From: an uncultured Erysipelotrichaceae bacterium
GTDB lineage: Bacteria; Bacillota_I; Bacilli_A; RF39; UBA660
Length of the DNA: 60,047 nt
Reading direction: 5' to 3'
Assembly (NCBI GenBank): GCA_902778125.1
Contig: CACYWH010000012.1
Span: 1-60,047 of the forward strand
Shown here one piece after another: positions 59,079 through 60,047 of this stretch. The position numbers were made by a program, and so were the translations under genes. The stretch's first letter is position 1, and the number at the start of each line of letters is the position of its first letter. The notes under the pieces are model-generated. The model was given only the letters and a program-made list of their open reading frames with translations, was not told where the DNA came from and ran no database searches.

Positions 59079-59801
59079 TCACTCCAATTCTTTAATTGTA
59101 TCATCATTATGTTCTTCAATAAGCTTCATGTGCAACCTAGCATGACCGCCTATGAGAGCATCTACACACTCAGGATCGTCTCCCTCAATCCAAACAACTA
59201 CCGTTATTTTATCAAGGTCGCCCGCCTTCATGTCTTTTCTTTGTTCTAATATAATAGTACCGTCTTCATCATCCCTAAATTTTTTAGTACCCTGTTCAGC
59301 TTCGCCATTTATACTACTACCTTTAGCATAAACTGTTTGTTCGTCATTTACATATATCATTATTCTAAGTGCTTCATCAGCATGCTTAACAACATCATCC
59401 ATGACTACGGAATACCAATAGTTTAAAGTCACTTGGCCTTGATTCTCCATATAGAATGAATAAGCAATATAATTCTTACCATTATGTGATCCTTCATGTT
59501 CAGTTATATCACTCGGAAGCCATTTTATAGATATGTTATCCATAAATTGTAAATCCTTTGCTTTTAATCTTCTCTTAGGTGTAGGATCATTTAATGATTC
59601 ATACATTGCAAGTCCACTATACAGCATTTCATTTTTGTCTAGTGATACGATGAAACTACCATCATCAAAAAGTATTCTAAGAACAATATAGAAAATTATT
59701 AATAATAGAAGTAATAAAAATATAGATAATTTAGCATATTTTCCTAACTTATGCCAATTTCTAACCTTATTTGCTTTTACTACTACATCTTTCTTTGCCA
59801 T
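59079..59801 (-). CDS. single-pass surface protein with WIEG-D-C motif
   Basis: 240 residues: a basic cytoplasmic start (MAKKDVVVKANKVRNWHKLG), one strong span (about 25-46) and an outer beta domain. The N-terminal junction lacks the YAxY/F pattern, so it probably stays as a membrane-anchored protein instead of being cut by SipW. Near the C-terminus VVVWIEGDDPECVDAL matches the paralogue in the next gene, including the single Cys. It is the first gene of the surface locus, behind a perfect promoter and an AGGAGAG ribosome site. It could be the membrane base or nucleator for the fibre proteins; inference only. Confidence 0.7.
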   Translation of the reverse strand: MAKKDVVVKANKVRNWHKLGKYAKLSIFLLLLLLIIFYIVLRILFDDGSFIVSLDKNEMLYSGLAMYESLNDPTPKRRLKAKDLQFMDNISIKWLPSDITEHEGSHNGKNYIAYSFYMENQGQVTLNYWYSVVMDDVVKHADEALRIMIYVNDEQTVYAKGSSINGEAEQGTKKFRDDEDGTIILEQRKDMKAGDLDKITVVVWIEGDDPECVDALIGGHARLHMKLIEEHNDDTIKELE

Positions 59802-59829
59802 AAATACTCTCCTATGAAAAGTAGTAATC

Positions 59830-59862
59830 TATACATGATAAAAACTCTACTATCATATATAT
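59830..59862. promoter_or_regulatory. inverted repeat in the leader of the first surface operon
   Basis: TATACATGATA (59830-59840) and TATCATATATA (about 59851-59861) pair with one mismatch over 11 bases around a 10-base loop. The element lies between the -10 box and the start codon, as an operator or leader hairpin would. Confidence 0.45.
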
Positions 59863-59866
59863 TCTC

Positions 59867-59895
59867 ATTATAGTAAATCATTTTTTAATTGTCAA
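59867..59895 (-). promoter_or_regulatory. promoter of the first surface operon
   Basis: On the minus strand: -35 TTGACA (59890-59895), spacer 17, -10 TATAAT (59867-59872); perfect consensus, so high basal expression or repression is expected. Confidence 0.88.
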
Positions 59896-59963
59896 CATTA
59901 TTCGACAAAATTTTATATACAAATTTAAAAAGGATATAATTAAATATCCTCAGACTGTAGACA

Positions 59964-59994
59964 AACCCCAGTTTTTAAAAACTGAGGTTTTTGT
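59964..59994. terminator. strong hairpin near the right edge
   Basis: CCCAGTTTTTAAAAACTGAGG with T-rich flank on the plus strand (AACC-C-CAGTTTTT / AAAAACTG-A-GGTT). It belongs to a gene outside the window or to the end of the neighbouring unit. No gene lies between it and the edge. Confidence 0.6.
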
Positions 59995-60047
59995 TTGGAA
60001 TAATTTTTGAAGAAAAAACAATATTTTTATAAAAATATCAGTAAAGT

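Noticed and set aside
1..60047. Mollicutes genetic code (TGA as Trp)
   Set aside because: Genes end at TGA (agrB, agrC) and Trp is written TGG throughout, so the standard bacterial code applies.
1..60047. tRNA or rRNA genes
   Set aside because: I searched by eye for GC-rich cloverleaf blocks with GGTTCGAATC-like TΨC arms and found none; a covariance search would be decisive.

Overview
The window is AT-rich (roughly 70-75 % A+T) bacterial DNA from a low-GC Firmicute. Supporting marks are strong AGGAGG-type ribosome binding sites, TTGACA-N17-TATAAT promoters, the Firmicute orders rpsF-ssb-rpsR and rplM-rpsI, an agr quorum-sensing locus, and the sporulation pair spoIID/spoIIQ. TGA works as a stop (for example agrB), so this is the standard bacterial code and not the Mollicutes code. 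An uncultured gut-type Bacilli or Clostridia lineage fits best; this assignment is inference.

Region 1 (1-8050) is a stack of integrative elements at the 3' end of secA. The last 14-15 codons of secA, encoding the zinc-binding tail PCGSGRKYKQCCGK, occur three times: in secA itself (8050-8094), at 2751-2795 and at 725-769. The copies bracket one element with a frameshifted tyrosine integrase and XRE-type membrane regulators (2751-8049), a second with an ABC exporter and an AbrB remnant (725-2750), and the start of a third whose integrase runs off the left edge.

Region 2 (8050-38000) is mostly chromosomal backbone on the minus strand: secA, hpf, a cold-shock gene, agrBD facing agrAC with a decayed IS3-family element wedged between them, spoIIQ-spoIID, rpiB, an RDD protein, a phosphoglycerate-mutase-like protein, a Ca2+ P-type ATPase, an HtrA protease, an Abi-type HEPN protein, an S66 peptidase, a GntR/ABC operon with a perfect operator, a Nudix hydrolase, a probable type I toxin-antitoxin module (29427-29747), rpsI-rplM, a secreted cysteine-repeat protein, dusB, a YfcC-type transporter, a one-ring ClpC-like ATPase and rpsF-ssb-rpsR.

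Region 3 (38034-59895) is the most unusual part: about 22 kb devoted to an exported surface structure. It encodes seven small TasA/camelysin-like or related single-pass surface proteins, two active SipW-type signal peptidases, a third signal-peptidase homologue with its catalytic serine replaced, a 3043-residue protein with about 36 glycine-rich 24-residue beta-solenoid repeats, and four cytoplasmic or membrane-bound proteins. Among the last are a membrane-tethered McrB-type AAA+ ATPase and a DUF2357-like partner without a visible nuclease domain. Three minus-strand transcription units, each with a good promoter, and one convergent plus-strand gene organise it. My reading is a fibre/matrix-building system in which a restriction-type AAA+ machine has been recruited to the inner face of the membrane. 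The gene content is seen directly; the joint function is inferred.
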